A stretch of DNA of 64,000 nucleotides from Streptomyces sp. RPT161 (GTDB lineage: Bacteria > Actinomycetota > Actinomycetes > Streptomycetales > Streptomycetaceae): positions 62,001-126,000 of the forward strand of contig NZ_JAPZVN010000015.1 in the NCBI RefSeq assembly GCF_027533845.1, given 5' to 3'. Under the pieces are notes generated by a model. That model searched no databases. It was not told where the DNA came from and worked only from the letters and a program-made list of their open reading frames with translations. Of the stretch, positions 34,195-45,350 are shown piece by piece. Made by a program: the position numbers and the translations under genes. How positions within the stretch are numbered: the first letter of the stretch is position 1; each line of letters opens with the position of its first letter.

Positions 34195-36155
34195 TCCAGT
34201 ACGGAATCCCGGCCGCGGTGGCCGCCCTTGGCGGTCGCCGACCGGCGGCGCAGCAGGCCGGCCCGTACCCGGGACAGCCGCAGCGCCAACTGCACCTCCA
34301 GCGCCCGCTCCGGCTGCTGCCACTCGGGACCCAGCAGCTCGCTGATCCGCTCCAGTCGCCGGGCGACGGTGTTGGGGTGTACGTGCAGCTTCTTGGCCGC
34401 GTAGGTGGGGCTGCCCCCGGCGTCGAAGTAGACCTCCAGGGTGCGGGTCAACTCGGTGGAGCGCAGCCGGTCGTAGTCCAGGACCGGGCCGATCGCGGAG
34501 TCGACGAATCCCTCGACGTCGTGGTTGTCGGAGAGCAGCACACCGAGGAAGCCCAACTCCCTTGCGGACGCGGCGCGTCCGGTGGCGCCGAGCGAGGTCA
34601 TGGCGTCCAGGCAGCGCAGCGCCTCCTGGTAGCCGTGGAACACCGCTCCGGGACCCGAGACGGGACCGGCCGCACTCGTGGTCAGCTGATGGCCGAGCAG
34701 CGGCGAGAGCTCGTCGCTCACCGCCCGCGCCGCGGCTCCCGCCTCGGCCCCAGGCAGCAGGAAGACGGCACATCCGTTGCGCATGCTCTTGAGCCCGCTC
34801 ATGCGGTGCGCGTACGAGGAGGCCCAGATGGCTGCCTTGCCGAGCGACTCGCCCTCGGGGCGGGCGATGACGACGACATGGGGCTGGTTGAGGTCGATGC
34901 CGAGCCTGCGGGCGTGCTTCTCCATCTGCTGCGGCGGCCTGGGTGGGCTGGCCAGCAGGTCGTCGAGGAGTTCGTCCCGGACCTGGCCCTCGGCGAAGGC
35001 GGTGCGGTTCTGCAGCAGCATCTGGATGGCCGCCGTCTGGGCGACCAGGCGCAGCAGTTGCTCGTCGCGGTCCCGCAGCACCCGCTCGGGTCGCAGGATC
35101 AGGGTGCCGAGGTCCTCGTTGCCCGCCGAAATCGGCGCAGCCCACAGGCCGTTCTCCAACGGCACGGGTTTGTGGGCGGCATGAGCGTCCATGGTGGCCA
35201 ACACGACGGACTTCGACTCGCCGTCCGGCATCTGCCCGGCGGTGGTGAGTACCGCCCCGTTGGCCGCGCATATTCGCACGGCTCCGTCGAGTCTTCGGCT
35301 CGCCTCCTGGGCGAGGGCGTGCAGGTCGCCGCCGCCCAGTACCAGATCGATGAGGGCGTTGTGGATGCCATCAAGCTCTTTCAGGCCCGCGACCAGCGCC
35401 TTGGTACGTGCGCTCTGGGACTCCAGTTCGACCACAGCGGCGGCGGTACGGTCCAGCAGCATGGCCCGCTCTATGGCCACGCCCGCCAGGTCGCCGAGGG
35501 AACTCATCAGTGAGATCTCGTCCGCGCTGAAGTGCCGCACGCTGCGCGAGGCGACGTACAGGGCGCCGAACGGCCGGGTGCCGTGGCTGAGCGGCACCGC
35601 CATGATGGCGTGCAGCATCTCCGCCCTGACCACCTGGTCGATGACACCGCTGTGCCGGATGCGCTCGTCCGTGAGGTAGTCGGGCGTCCAGAAGGGCGCC
35701 GGATTGGACAGCACGTCGCTGCCCAGACCGGCGTTGTCCGGCAGCCGCAGGCCTACGGTGAGCGTCGAGGTGTGTCCAGATGTCGTACGCACATAGACGG
35801 ACCCGCTCTCGTCGTCGGGGAAGCTGATGTACGACATGTCGACGCCCAACAGCAGCCGCGCGCGCCGGGTGATGACGTTCAGCAGCGCGTCCAGGTCGTG
35901 TGGCGCGGTCAGTTCACGGGCGGTGTCGACGAGGGCGGTGAAGCCGGCCTCCCGCTGTCGGCGCTGCTCCAGCTCGGTGGATATGGCGACGGCAAGCTGT
36001 TTGGCCCGTTCCATCCCCTCGATTTCCTCGTCGGTGGCGCCTTTCTCGCGGGCCTGCGTCACGAGGAGGTCGAATTGGCTCAGTGGGGCCTCACTGGCCA
36101 GCAGTTCCAGCACGGCGTACGCGCCACTCCCGGCCCACGTCCGGTCCTGCGCCAC
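34182..36155 (-). CDS. GAF-domain PucR/CdaR-type transcriptional regulator
   Basis: A 657-residue regulator. A GAF domain spans roughly residues 75-240 (LTAPHDLDALLNVITRRARLLLGVD). A coiled middle region and a second sensor-like region follow. The C-terminal PucR helix-turn-helix reads TLEVYFDAGGSPTYAAKKLHVHPNTVARRL near 585-620. The GTG at 36155 is chosen because GGTGGGGGAC precedes it; ATGs up to 36230 lack a ribosome site. Regulators of this type often control catabolic or secondary-metabolite genes. It is divergent from the methyltransferase-pabAB unit, which it may control. Confidence 0.88.
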   Translation of the reverse strand: MAQDRTWAGSGAYAVLELLASEAPLSQFDLLVTQAREKGATDEEIEGMERAKQLAVAISTELEQRRQREAGFTALVDTARELTAPHDLDALLNVITRRARLLLGVDMSYISFPDDESGSVYVRTTSGHTSTLTVGLRLPDNAGLGSDVLSNPAPFWTPDYLTDERIRHSGVIDQVVRAEMLHAIMAVPLSHGTRPFGALYVASRSVRHFSADEISLMSSLGDLAGVAIERAMLLDRTAAAVVELESQSARTKALVAGLKELDGIHNALIDLVLGGGDLHALAQEASRRLDGAVRICAANGAVLTTAGQMPDGESKSVVLATMDAHAAHKPVPLENGLWAAPISAGNEDLGTLILRPERVLRDRDEQLLRLVAQTAAIQMLLQNRTAFAEGQVRDELLDDLLASPPRPPQQMEKHARRLGIDLNQPHVVVIARPEGESLGKAAIWASSYAHRMSGLKSMRNGCAVFLLPGAEAGAAARAVSDELSPLLGHQLTTSAAGPVSGPGAVFHGYQEALRCLDAMTSLGATGRAASARELGFLGVLLSDNHDVEGFVDSAIGPVLDYDRLRSTELTRTLEVYFDAGGSPTYAAKKLHVHPNTVARRLERISELLGPEWQQPERALEVQLALRLSRVRAGLLRRRSATAKGGHRGRDSVLDQDT

Positions 36156-36433
36156 GATGTCCCCCACCTTCTCGCTCCCCCGCGGCTGCACGGCTGTGAG
36201 CCATCGCATACATGCCCGGAAGTTACGCATCGGCGCTGTCGGGAGTCAACCCGTTGTGATCGTTATGCGTCCCTGTGGTAGTCGCGGGTCGTGTCGCTGA
36301 GGTGACCGGATCACCATGCCCGCTGAGCAAGCGTGTTACTGGACCACCTTCCGGCGGACCCGTCCTCCGGGAAAGAGTTGACGCAGTCGACGCGGACGGC
36401 GTCGAAACACTCGAGAGTCAATGGGGGATGGCC

Positions 36434-37207
36434 ATGCAGGAGGTACGCGACTACGAATGCTCGCTTGAGCGTAGCCGCCAGGCGCTGACGAACCAGAACC
36501 GGCCGTCGACGTTCAGCATGTACGGGCGCGACTGGGCCCTGCTGCCCAACGTCTTCGCGCCGATCTACTCACCGTCGACGGACACCGCGATGAGCCTGCT
36601 CGGCCTCACCGACTCGGTGGTCGTGCCGCGTACCGGATCCATGCTGGAGATCGGCTGCGGAACCGGGATCATCGCCGTCTCCAGCGCGCTGGCCGGTTGC
36701 GACCGGGTGGTGGCCTCGGACATCAACCCCGAGGCGGTGCGCAACGCCGAGCTCAACGCGGCCCGGCACGGCGTGGACCGTGTGGTGCGCACCGTGCACA
36801 GCGACCTGTTCGACGGGCTCGACCAGGGCGAACGCTTCGACACCATCTTCTGGAGCTCCAACTACGTGCTCGCTCCGCACGCCTACGAGTACGGCTCCGT
36901 GCACGAACGCGCCTACGTGGACCCCGGGTACGCGGCGCACCGCCGGTTCCTGGCCGAGGCGCCGAACTGGCTGGCCCCCAACGGCTCGGTCCTGCTCCAC
37001 TTCAGCACCCGCGGCGACCTGGTCAGCCTGCTGCGGATCGCGGGCGAGTGCGGGCGCGGACTGCGGATGCTGCACAGCGTCCCGGTCCAGGAGGGGGAGC
37101 ACGAGGTCGAGCACATGCTCATCGAGGTGACCGTCACACCGCAGCGGTCAGCCTCCCGTCCCATCTGCGAGCGGGAGAACCACGAGTCAGCGCGGCACCG
37201 TTCGTAG
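36434..37207 (+). CDS. SAM-dependent methyltransferase, HemK-like fold
   Basis: A 257-residue class I methyltransferase with the SAM-binding motif I LEIGCGTGIIAVSSAL (residues ~70-85) and ASDINPEAVRNAELNAARHGV for motif II. The position of the NPPY motif of PrmC/HemK enzymes reads SSNY (FWSSNYVLAP), so it may act on a different nucleophile than a glutamine amide. The ATG at 36434 has GGGGG 6 bases upstream; ATG 36428 is too close to it. It lies 47 bases before pabAB on the same strand. Target unknown; an aromatic amine, acid or phenol of the pathway is possible. Confidence 0.82.
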   Translation: MQEVRDYECSLERSRQALTNQNRPSTFSMYGRDWALLPNVFAPIYSPSTDTAMSLLGLTDSVVVPRTGSMLEIGCGTGIIAVSSALAGCDRVVASDINPEAVRNAELNAARHGVDRVVRTVHSDLFDGLDQGERFDTIFWSSNYVLAPHAYEYGSVHERAYVDPGYAAHRRFLAEAPNWLAPNGSVLLHFSTRGDLVSLLRIAGECGRGLRMLHSVPVQEGEHEVEHMLIEVTVTPQRSASRPICERENHESARHRS

Positions 37208-37254
37208 ACCCAGGCAGACACCGACACCAGACTCGCGACGACGGGGGAAACATC

Positions 37255-39351
<2,097 letters not shown>

Positions 39352-39366
39352 CGCTTCGTCCCCAGC

Positions 39367-39400
39367 CGCCGGACGGGCTTTCCCAGAAGCCCGTCCGGCG
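39367..39400. terminator. Bidirectional terminator between pabAB and the transaldolase gene
   Basis: A perfect 14-bp stem (CGCCGGACGGGCTT and complement) with a 6-nt loop. It lies 16 bases after the pabAB stop and 35 before the transaldolase stop on the other strand, and so should end both transcripts. Confidence 0.88.
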
Positions 39401-39434
39401 ACCGCGTTCCCAACGCCCGCCGGCCGCCCGGGCG

Positions 39435-40577
39435 TCAGATGTGCAGTCCGGTCGCGACCGCCTCGCGCAGTGCGCGCCATGCGGCGGCGAGGCGTGCCTC
39501 GCTGTCCGTCGCCGCCTTGCGGACCACCGTCTCGTACGAGATGCCGAGCCGCTCCAGTTCGTCCAACGCCGCCTTAGCGCTGTCCTGTTCGCCCATCAGC
39601 GTGTCGCCGCGCAGGTCGCAGTGGTGTACCGCCGCCTCCAGGGTGGGCAGCGTCATGGCGCTGACCGTGCCCCAGGCGACGATGCCGTCCACATAGCCGG
39701 TGCCGGGCCGCTCGGGGTCGCGCACCGCGGTGTCGGACCACATCAGCCGCTGCGGTCTGGCCCCTGCCGCGCGCAGTGCGCGCCACCGCTCGCTGCCCAG
39801 CCGCTCCTCGTAGACCTGGTACATCAGGCGGGCGTTGGTCAGTGCCGCGGTGCCGCGCATCGTACGAGCGGCGGCCCGGGTCGGCTCGTCCAGGCCGCGC
39901 AGTTCGTCCAGCCGGACGTCCACCTCGGTGTCGAGCCAGCTGACGGGGAAGGATGCCAGCGAGGCGATCGCGGAGAGCCGCTCGCCCTCGGCCAGGGCGC
40001 GCTCCATCCCGTCGAAGTACGCGTCGACCGTCTCACGGTAACGCGCCACCGAGAAGATCCCGGTGGCGTGCACGCTGATCCCCCGGCCCAGACAGTCGCG
40101 TATCGCGGCGAGCCCCTCGATGGTGGCCGGGATCTTCACCAGCGCGTTGGGCCGGTCCAGGGCCCGCCACAGCTCGGCCGCCGCCCTGGTGGTGGCGGCC
40201 GCGTCATGGCACAGCCCCGGGTCGAGGTCCACCGAGACCTGTCCGTCATGGCCCTGGGTCTTCTCGAAGACCTCGTTCAGCTCGTCGCACGCCTCGCGGG
40301 CGTCGTGCACCTGTAGCGCGCGCAGCGCCTCGCCGACGGTGGCGCCGCGGTAGGCGAGTCGCACCAGTTGGTCCCGGTAGACGGGATCACCGGTCACGGC
40401 TTCGGCGAGGGTTCCCGGATCGCATACGACTCCTCTGACCCCGGCGTCCTTGATGAGGCGGGCCAGGCAGCCGGAGACGATCAGGCTCCGGTGGACGCCT
40501 TCCACCCAGGGCGAGACGCCCTCGGCGATCAACGGGTGCAGATCGCCGCCACTCGCCACTGCCGCCGGGTCCTTCAT
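39435..40577 (-). CDS. tal: Transaldolase
   Basis: A 380-residue transaldolase of the long actinobacterial type. The catalytic Schiff-base lysine is in NALVKIPAT near residue 145. The motifs QVSVDLDP and GISVHATGIFSVARYRE fit the TalB/Tal barrel. It interconverts sedoheptulose-7-phosphate and glyceraldehyde-3-phosphate with erythrose-4-phosphate and fructose-6-phosphate. As erythrose-4-phosphate is a substrate of the DAHP synthase at 49013-50218, this second copy would raise shikimate flux for the cluster. The ATG at 40577 is decided by the family's start (MKDPAAVASGGDLHPL). A terminator-like hairpin separates it from the FMN reductase gene. Confidence 0.92.
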   Translation of the reverse strand: MKDPAAVASGGDLHPLIAEGVSPWVEGVHRSLIVSGCLARLIKDAGVRGVVCDPGTLAEAVTGDPVYRDQLVRLAYRGATVGEALRALQVHDAREACDELNEVFEKTQGHDGQVSVDLDPGLCHDAAATTRAAAELWRALDRPNALVKIPATIEGLAAIRDCLGRGISVHATGIFSVARYRETVDAYFDGMERALAEGERLSAIASLASFPVSWLDTEVDVRLDELRGLDEPTRAAARTMRGTAALTNARLMYQVYEERLGSERWRALRAAGARPQRLMWSDTAVRDPERPGTGYVDGIVAWGTVSAMTLPTLEAAVHHCDLRGDTLMGEQDSAKAALDELERLGISYETVVRKAATDSEARLAAAWRALREAVATGLHI

Positions 40578-40641
40578 GGCAGTACCACCACTCCTCTTGT
40601 CTCGGGGGCGGCCAGGCGCGAAGCCCCCGGAAGAATCCCCG

Positions 40642-40667
40642 CGCCCCCGCCCGGGATCCCGGGGGCG
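40642..40667. terminator. Hairpin between the FMN reductase and transaldolase genes
   Basis: A perfect 8-bp stem CGCCCCCG/CGGGGGCG with a GC-rich loop; a competing GGGGGC/GCCCCC hairpin overlaps it at 40661-40675. It lies 60-85 bases after the reductase stop in the direction of transcription. It is probably a terminator or attenuator. Confidence 0.5.
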
Positions 40668-40726
40668 GCGCCCCCGGCGCGGGCCCCGGCCGAGGGCACT
40701 CGGAAGACCGCTCCAGCGGTCGGACG

Positions 40727-41311
40727 TCAGCCGCTGTACGGGTGCCGCGCCTTCCACTCCACCAACGCCCCGGCCCACCAGGCGAGTTGGTCCAGCAGCG
40801 CCTTGGCGGCGTTCTCCGCGCCGGTGGGGTTCCGCAGCTCGCCCTTGTCGTCGAACTGGTCCCACGGCTGGTGGAAGACGACGGTCTGCCGGATGGTCAT
40901 GGCGTGCGCCTCGGAGAAGATCGGCCGCAGGTGCTCCACCGCCCGGATGCCACCGGCCTGGCCGCCGTAGCTGATGAAGCCGACCGGCTTGGCGTGCCAC
41001 TCCACCGTGTGCCAGTCGATCAGCGCCTTCAGCGAGCCGGGGTAGCTGTGGTTGTACTCGGGGGTGACCACGACGAAGGCGTCCGCCTCGGCCAGCCGCG
41101 GGCCGACCTTGCCCAGGCTCTCGGTGAGCTCGGGCCCGGGCTCGTCGGTGAGCCGGTTGGGCAGGTCGTAGTCGGCGAGGTCGACCAGGTCTATCTGAAG
41201 GTCCTCGCGCTGTCCGGCGATGCCGGTGAACCAATTCGCGATGGTCGGGCCGAGCCGTCCCTTGCGAACGCTGCCAATGATCACCGCGACGCGAATGCGG
41301 TCACTCGACAT
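40727..41311 (-). CDS. NADPH-dependent FMN reductase (flavodoxin-like fold)
   Basis: A 194-residue flavoprotein with the FMN-binding loop VIIGSVRKGRLGPTIANWF at the N-terminus, TPEYNHSYPGSLKALIDW near residue 85-105 and the YGGQAGGIRA loop. This group reduces free flavin, quinones or azo compounds. The ATG at 41311 follows GAGAGGGA at the right distance; an ATG at 41329 has none. It is preceded by a strong perfect inverted repeat. It could supply reduced flavin to the monooxygenase, or reduce an azo or nitroso intermediate. Confidence 0.9.
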   Translation of the reverse strand: MSSDRIRVAVIIGSVRKGRLGPTIANWFTGIAGQREDLQIDLVDLADYDLPNRLTDEPGPELTESLGKVGPRLAEADAFVVVTPEYNHSYPGSLKALIDWHTVEWHAKPVGFISYGGQAGGIRAVEHLRPIFSEAHAMTIRQTVVFHQPWDQFDDKGELRNPTGAENAAKALLDQLAWWAGALVEWKARHPYSG

Positions 41312-41644
41312 GACTTTCCCTCTCGACATCGGAAACTGAAACTAACACCTTGGATGTTGCGGTTGTGACCGTGTTCGCGGTGCCGCCAATCACGCCTGCG
41401 GCAGGTTCGATTGAGGTCCGTACCAAACGCCGCCAATGGGCGTCGACAGCGACATCAGACATCCAGAATCAAGTGGAGGTAAGGCCTCGTTGGGTATTTT
41501 CCATTTCACACCCCCACCCTTCCGGACAATCTAGACGGTACATGTCTAGATTGCGTGCCGCAACCCCAACCCCCCTTATTCACCGGCTAGTTGGAGCGCC
41601 GCTATCAGGCCTTGCGGCGCGCCACGCAATTGCCGGTTCCGCGA
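41312..41644. other. 333-base intergenic region before the FMN reductase gene
   Basis: No gene is visible. The region is clearly less GC-rich than its surroundings, as regulatory regions in this genome tend to be, and holds the inverted repeat at 41527-41553. It should contain the promoter of the reductase gene and the end of the monooxygenase transcript. Confidence 0.6.
41527..41553. promoter_or_regulatory. Perfect 10-bp inverted repeat, candidate operator
   Basis: CAATCTAGAC-N7-GTCTAGATTG, with perfect 10-bp arms in an AT-richer stretch, about 215 bases before the FMN reductase start. Long perfect dyads of this kind are typical sites of TetR- or MarR-type repressors. No TetR or MarR gene is in the window, so its regulator would be elsewhere. 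Confidence 0.65.
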
Positions 41645-43249
41645 TTATGTGGAGATTCTGCGGAGGGCCGATCCCAACTCCGCCTCCAGCCGGTTCAGAT
41701 CGCCCTCATGGCCGTGCGCGGCGATGTGTCCGTCCGGCCGCACCAGGTAGTAACCGGCCCGGCGGCAGTCCGCCTGCACCGCGGCGTCCCGCCGGGGCAG
41801 CCGCACCACCCGTACGTTCGGCCAACGCGCCGCGATATGGCCGACCTCGGCCAGCCAGGCGGCCTCGTCCGCCGGCGGCAGCACCGCCAACGTCCAGCCC
41901 AGCGGATCCACCCCCGGCCCCGACACGCCCAACTCCAGCGCCAACCGCCGCGGGAACACCGCGCCGATCCGCAGCGCGCCCGGCACCCGCCTGCGCACCC
42001 GGCAGCCGGACCAGCCGGAGGGCCGCTGCGTCTCCCGCACCGGCGGGTACGCCAGCCGCCGCCCGGCCATCACCGGAGCGTAGAGCCTGGTCACCGCCCC
42101 CGTACGGTCCAACAACCGGAACGCGGTGTCACGGGCCAATACCTTCGCCGGATGATGGGCCACCCAGGCCCGGGTCTGCAGATCGGTGTCCCGCACGATC
42201 TGCCGGGTCGCCTCGGAGCGCTCCGCGCCGTAGCTGTCCAGCAGCGAACTCGGCGACTCGCCGCGGATCACCGCGGCCAGTTTCCAGCCGAGGTTGTGCG
42301 CGTCCTGCAGCCCGTTGTTCATGCCCTGACCACCGGCCGGACTGTGCACGTGCGCCGCGTCGCCGGCCAGGAACACCCGGCCGCGCTGGAAGTCGGAGGC
42401 GTGCCGGGCGTGCACCCGGAACACCGCCTGCCACACCGGCTCGCTGATCCGCACCCCGCGCGGACCGCGCTCGTCGATGATCGCCTGCATCATCTCGGCG
42501 CTGACCTCGTGCCTGCCCTCCGGCATCACCGACAGGAACCGGAAGACACCGCCCGGCATCGGCACGATCACCAGCGCACCGGTCGGCGCCTGGTAGAACC
42601 GGCACTCGTCGGCCGGAAGTTGGCCCTCGATCCGGGTGTCGATCAGCGCGAACGCCATCTCGTAGGTGGTGCCCTGGAAGCCGACGCCCAGCTGGCCGCG
42701 CACCGCGCTGCCCGCGCCGTCCGCACCGACCACGAACGGTGCGCGCACCCGCTCCACCACACCGTCGCCGTACTCCAGCACGGCTGTCACACCGTCGCTG
42801 GCCTCGATGCGGCCGGAGAAGTCCACGTCGTCCAGGGCCAGCAGCCGCACCCCGCGCTCGACCTTGCCGCCGAGCGCGTGCAGCCGCTCGGTGAGCAGCC
42901 GCTCGGTGACATGCTGCGGCAGCACCCGGCAGGCGGTGTCCTCGGTCAGGCCGAACGAGGCCAGCGGGCGCCGCTCGGAGAAGTAGCTCAACGTGTTGAT
43001 CAGCACCGACTCGCGGCGCACAGCGTCCTGGAGCCCGCAGTCCTCCAGGATGTCGAGGGCGCGCGGCCACACCGACAGCGCCTTGGGAGCCCGCATCGGC
43101 TCCGGCGCCCGGTCGACCACCCGCACCCGCACCCCGCGCCGCAGCAGTTCGCAGGCGGCCAGCAGACCGGTGGGGCCGGCGCCGACGACCAGGACGTCGA
43201 AGTCCTGGTCCGCCGCCTTCCGACCGGCCCCCGTGGATGTCGCAGTCAT
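41645..43249 (-). CDS. FAD-dependent aromatic monooxygenase (PHBH/PheA-type)
   Basis: A 534-residue class A flavoprotein monooxygenase: FAD Rossmann loop VVGAGPTGLLAACELLRRG near residue 20, the conserved DG motif (VVGADGAGSAVR) and the GD motif FLAGDAAHVHSPAGGQGMN. A thioredoxin-like C-terminal domain follows. These enzymes hydroxylate phenols or aromatic acids with NAD(P)H and O2. The ATG at 43249 is preferred because earlier reading overlaps the NAT gene, which ends 14 bases before. It would fit hydroxylation of 3-hydroxyanthranilate, 4-aminobenzoate or a later intermediate; cremeomycin uses a comparable ring hydroxylation. Confidence 0.9.
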   Translation of the reverse strand: MTATSTGAGRKAADQDFDVLVVGAGPTGLLAACELLRRGVRVRVVDRAPEPMRAPKALSVWPRALDILEDCGLQDAVRRESVLINTLSYFSERRPLASFGLTEDTACRVLPQHVTERLLTERLHALGGKVERGVRLLALDDVDFSGRIEASDGVTAVLEYGDGVVERVRAPFVVGADGAGSAVRGQLGVGFQGTTYEMAFALIDTRIEGQLPADECRFYQAPTGALVIVPMPGGVFRFLSVMPEGRHEVSAEMMQAIIDERGPRGVRISEPVWQAVFRVHARHASDFQRGRVFLAGDAAHVHSPAGGQGMNNGLQDAHNLGWKLAAVIRGESPSSLLDSYGAERSEATRQIVRDTDLQTRAWVAHHPAKVLARDTAFRLLDRTGAVTRLYAPVMAGRRLAYPPVRETQRPSGWSGCRVRRRVPGALRIGAVFPRRLALELGVSGPGVDPLGWTLAVLPPADEAAWLAEVGHIAARWPNVRVVRLPRRDAAVQADCRRAGYYLVRPDGHIAAHGHEGDLNRLEAELGSALRRIST

Positions 43250-43262
43250 CTCGGCTCCGCCC

Positions 43263-44063
43263 TCAGCTCGTCCGCACGCCCGTGGTGCCGCCCTCGACCA
43301 CCGGTTCCCTCGGCAGCTTGTCGAGACCGAAACCGAAGTACTTCTTGTACGCCTCAAGCACCGCCGCGTCGTCGGGCAGCACCTCCTTGGCGCGCTCCTC
43401 GCCGTCCACCCGGGTCAGCTGGTTGCCCTTCAGCGTCACCAGGCCGTTCTCGGTCCGTACGGAACAGAACAGCGCCTGGAGGAACGACGAGTCGGGGGCG
43501 GTGCGGTACCACCACAGGCTGGGGCCGAAGTCCTCGATGCGGACCGGCTGTTGCTCCAGCTGGTAGAGCGGCTTGCCGTTCAGCAGCACGTCGACGGCGC
43601 CGCTTTCGGTCTCCACCAGCTGGTAGTCGCCGTGCGGATCCTTTTGCACCTCACGGGAGTTCAGCGGCAGCGGATGCCGGCTGTTGCGGCCGAAGCCGGT
43701 GTCCACCAGCCAGGGCTCGTCGAGTTGCACCCGCAGCGCCAGGTGGCCGAGCAGCGGCCCCAGTCCGTCCGGCCGGTAGACCCGGCCCGGCAGGATGTCG
43801 ACCGTGAAGCCCAACGAGCGCAGCAGGAAGGCCAGCGCCGGGTTCACCTCGTAGCAGCCGCCGCCGCGTCGTTTGCGGACGATCTTCTCCAGCACCCGCT
43901 CGTCCATGAAGATGGGCTCGTCCAGGTGGTAGTCGAGGTTCTCGAACGGCACGGTCAGCACCTGGCGTTCCTGAAGGTGCCGCAGCGCATGAATATCGGC
44001 GGACGTCGGCTTCGTCGCGCCGATGCGCCTGAGGTATTCATCCACCAGGGTCTGGTCCAGCAT
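43263..44063 (-). CDS. Arylamine N-acetyltransferase-fold enzyme (copy 2)
   Basis: A 266-residue paralogue of the NAT at 9188-9985, with the triad Cys70 (RRGGGCYEVN), His107 (LLGHLALRV) and Asp121 (WLVDTGF). The two copies are clearly similar all along (VDEYL-RIGA, VPFENLDYHL, TLKG-LTR, KKYFGF/RKYFGF). It sits between KASIII and the FAD monooxygenase in one minus-strand unit. Two NATs in one cluster suggest that one N-acylates an arylamine and the other forms an amide or removes the ambiguity of two amines; which does which cannot be told. Confidence 0.9.
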   Translation of the reverse strand: MLDQTLVDEYLRRIGATKPTSADIHALRHLQERQVLTVPFENLDYHLDEPIFMDERVLEKIVRKRRGGGCYEVNPALAFLLRSLGFTVDILPGRVYRPDGLGPLLGHLALRVQLDEPWLVDTGFGRNSRHPLPLNSREVQKDPHGDYQLVETESGAVDVLLNGKPLYQLEQQPVRIEDFGPSLWWYRTAPDSSFLQALFCSVRTENGLVTLKGNQLTRVDGEERAKEVLPDDAAVLEAYKKYFGFGLDKLPREPVVEGGTTGVRTS

Positions 44064-44114
44064 CGCCGTCTCCTTACCAGGTCGGGTTCTTCGGTGCGCT
44101 TGAGGGTGGGATCG

Positions 44115-45131
44115 CTACCACCTGAGCAGGGTCAGGCCCATTGCCATGCCGCCGCCGAACGCGGCCAGCAGGATCAGGTCGCCGGTGCCGACGGCACCCG
44201 CCCGGGCGGCATGATCGAGCGTTATCGGAACCGACGCGGCTCCGGTGTTGCCCAGCTCTTCGAACGTGGTGCGGGTGCGCTCGAAGGGAATGTCCAACCG
44301 CTGTGCGAGGTCTTCGAGCATCCGCCCGTTGGCCTGATGCGGTACGAAGTGCGCGAGGTCCGCCGCCGGGACCCCGGTGTCCACCAGGAAGTCACGGATG
44401 CCCTCGGTCACCGTCTCGGCGACGAAGTCGCGGACCCCGCGGCCGTTCATGGCGAAGTAGTGCAGCCCGGCCCGCACCGTCTCGGCGGAGGGCGGGATAC
44501 GGCTGCCGCCCGCCGGGACCTGGATCAGGTCCCGCTCGGCGCCGTAGCCGGCCAGTCGGCCCGCCAGCAGCTCGCCGGCGCCGGACCTGCCCAGCACCAC
44601 CGCCCCGGCGCCGTCCCCGAAGAGGATCGCGGTGCGCCGGTCGGCCGGGTCGAGGATGCGCGAGTAGACGTCCGCGCCGATCACCAGCGCGTACTCGGAA
44701 TCCGTGCCGCGCAGGATGCCCTCGGCAGTGGTCAACGCGAACAGGAAACTGCTGCACACCGCGTTCACGTCGAAGGCGGCGGTGCCGGGGCGGGCCCCGA
44801 TCTCGTCCGCCACAATGGCCGCGGTGGGCGGCTGCGGGGAATCCGGGGTGGAGGTCGCCACGATGACCAGCGAAAGGTCCGCCGCACTGATCCCGGCACT
44901 CTCCAAAGCGGCCCGCCCGGCGATCACCGCGAGGTCGGAGGTCGCCTCGTCCGGCTTCGCACGGCGTCGGTTGCGTATTCCGGTCTTGCCGAAAATCCAT
45001 TCGTCGGTCACCCCGGCCGGTTCGCCGACCTCCGCGTTGGTGACCACATGGGCCGGTAGGTAGGAACCGGTTCCCACGATGCCGATGGTGGAAGTGGACC
45101 GGGCGGCGCGGTTTATCCCTGTCGTAATCAT
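44115..45131 (-). CDS. KASIII (FabH-like) ketoacyl synthase / acyltransferase
   Basis: A 338-residue thiolase-fold enzyme with the FabH triad: Cys126 in NAVCSSFLF, His in FVPHQANGRM and Asn in ELGNTGAASVP. No acyl carrier protein, acyltransferase or polyketide synthase is in the window. In other clusters FabH-like proteins transfer acyl groups to oxygen or nitrogen (CerJ-like) or act next to a CoA ligase in benzoxazole pathways such as A33853. Here it shares an operon with a NAT and lies beside the 3-hydroxyanthranilate genes, so acyl transfer to a phenol or amine is a fair guess. Ordinary chain initiation is the alternative. Confidence 0.88.
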   Translation of the reverse strand: MITTGINRAARSTSTIGIVGTGSYLPAHVVTNAEVGEPAGVTDEWIFGKTGIRNRRRAKPDEATSDLAVIAGRAALESAGISAADLSLVIVATSTPDSPQPPTAAIVADEIGARPGTAAFDVNAVCSSFLFALTTAEGILRGTDSEYALVIGADVYSRILDPADRRTAILFGDGAGAVVLGRSGAGELLAGRLAGYGAERDLIQVPAGGSRIPPSAETVRAGLHYFAMNGRGVRDFVAETVTEGIRDFLVDTGVPAADLAHFVPHQANGRMLEDLAQRLDIPFERTRTTFEELGNTGAASVPITLDHAARAGAVGTGDLILLAAFGGGMAMGLTLLRW

Positions 45132-45350
45132 CGTTGACCCCTCGTTTTCCGCAGGCTGGTCCTTCTGTGAAGGCGAAAGGGATTCCAGGCCGCCCGCGAA
45201 ATCGATCGTCCCGCGTTCCGGAGAGACCGGGCAAAGCCTGTGCCCCTACCTTGTCAAGTACGGTGGCGGCGGCCCCGCCGCCCAAGGTGATTGCGTCATG
45301 AATGCGCTGTGCGTGCCGCGGCGCCCGAGCGGCGCCGCGGCACCCTGGCA

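Noticed and set aside
36301..36315. Small inverted repeat GGTGA-N5-TCACC in the divergent PucR/methyltransferase gap.
   Set aside because: Five-base arms are too short to support an operator without further copies.
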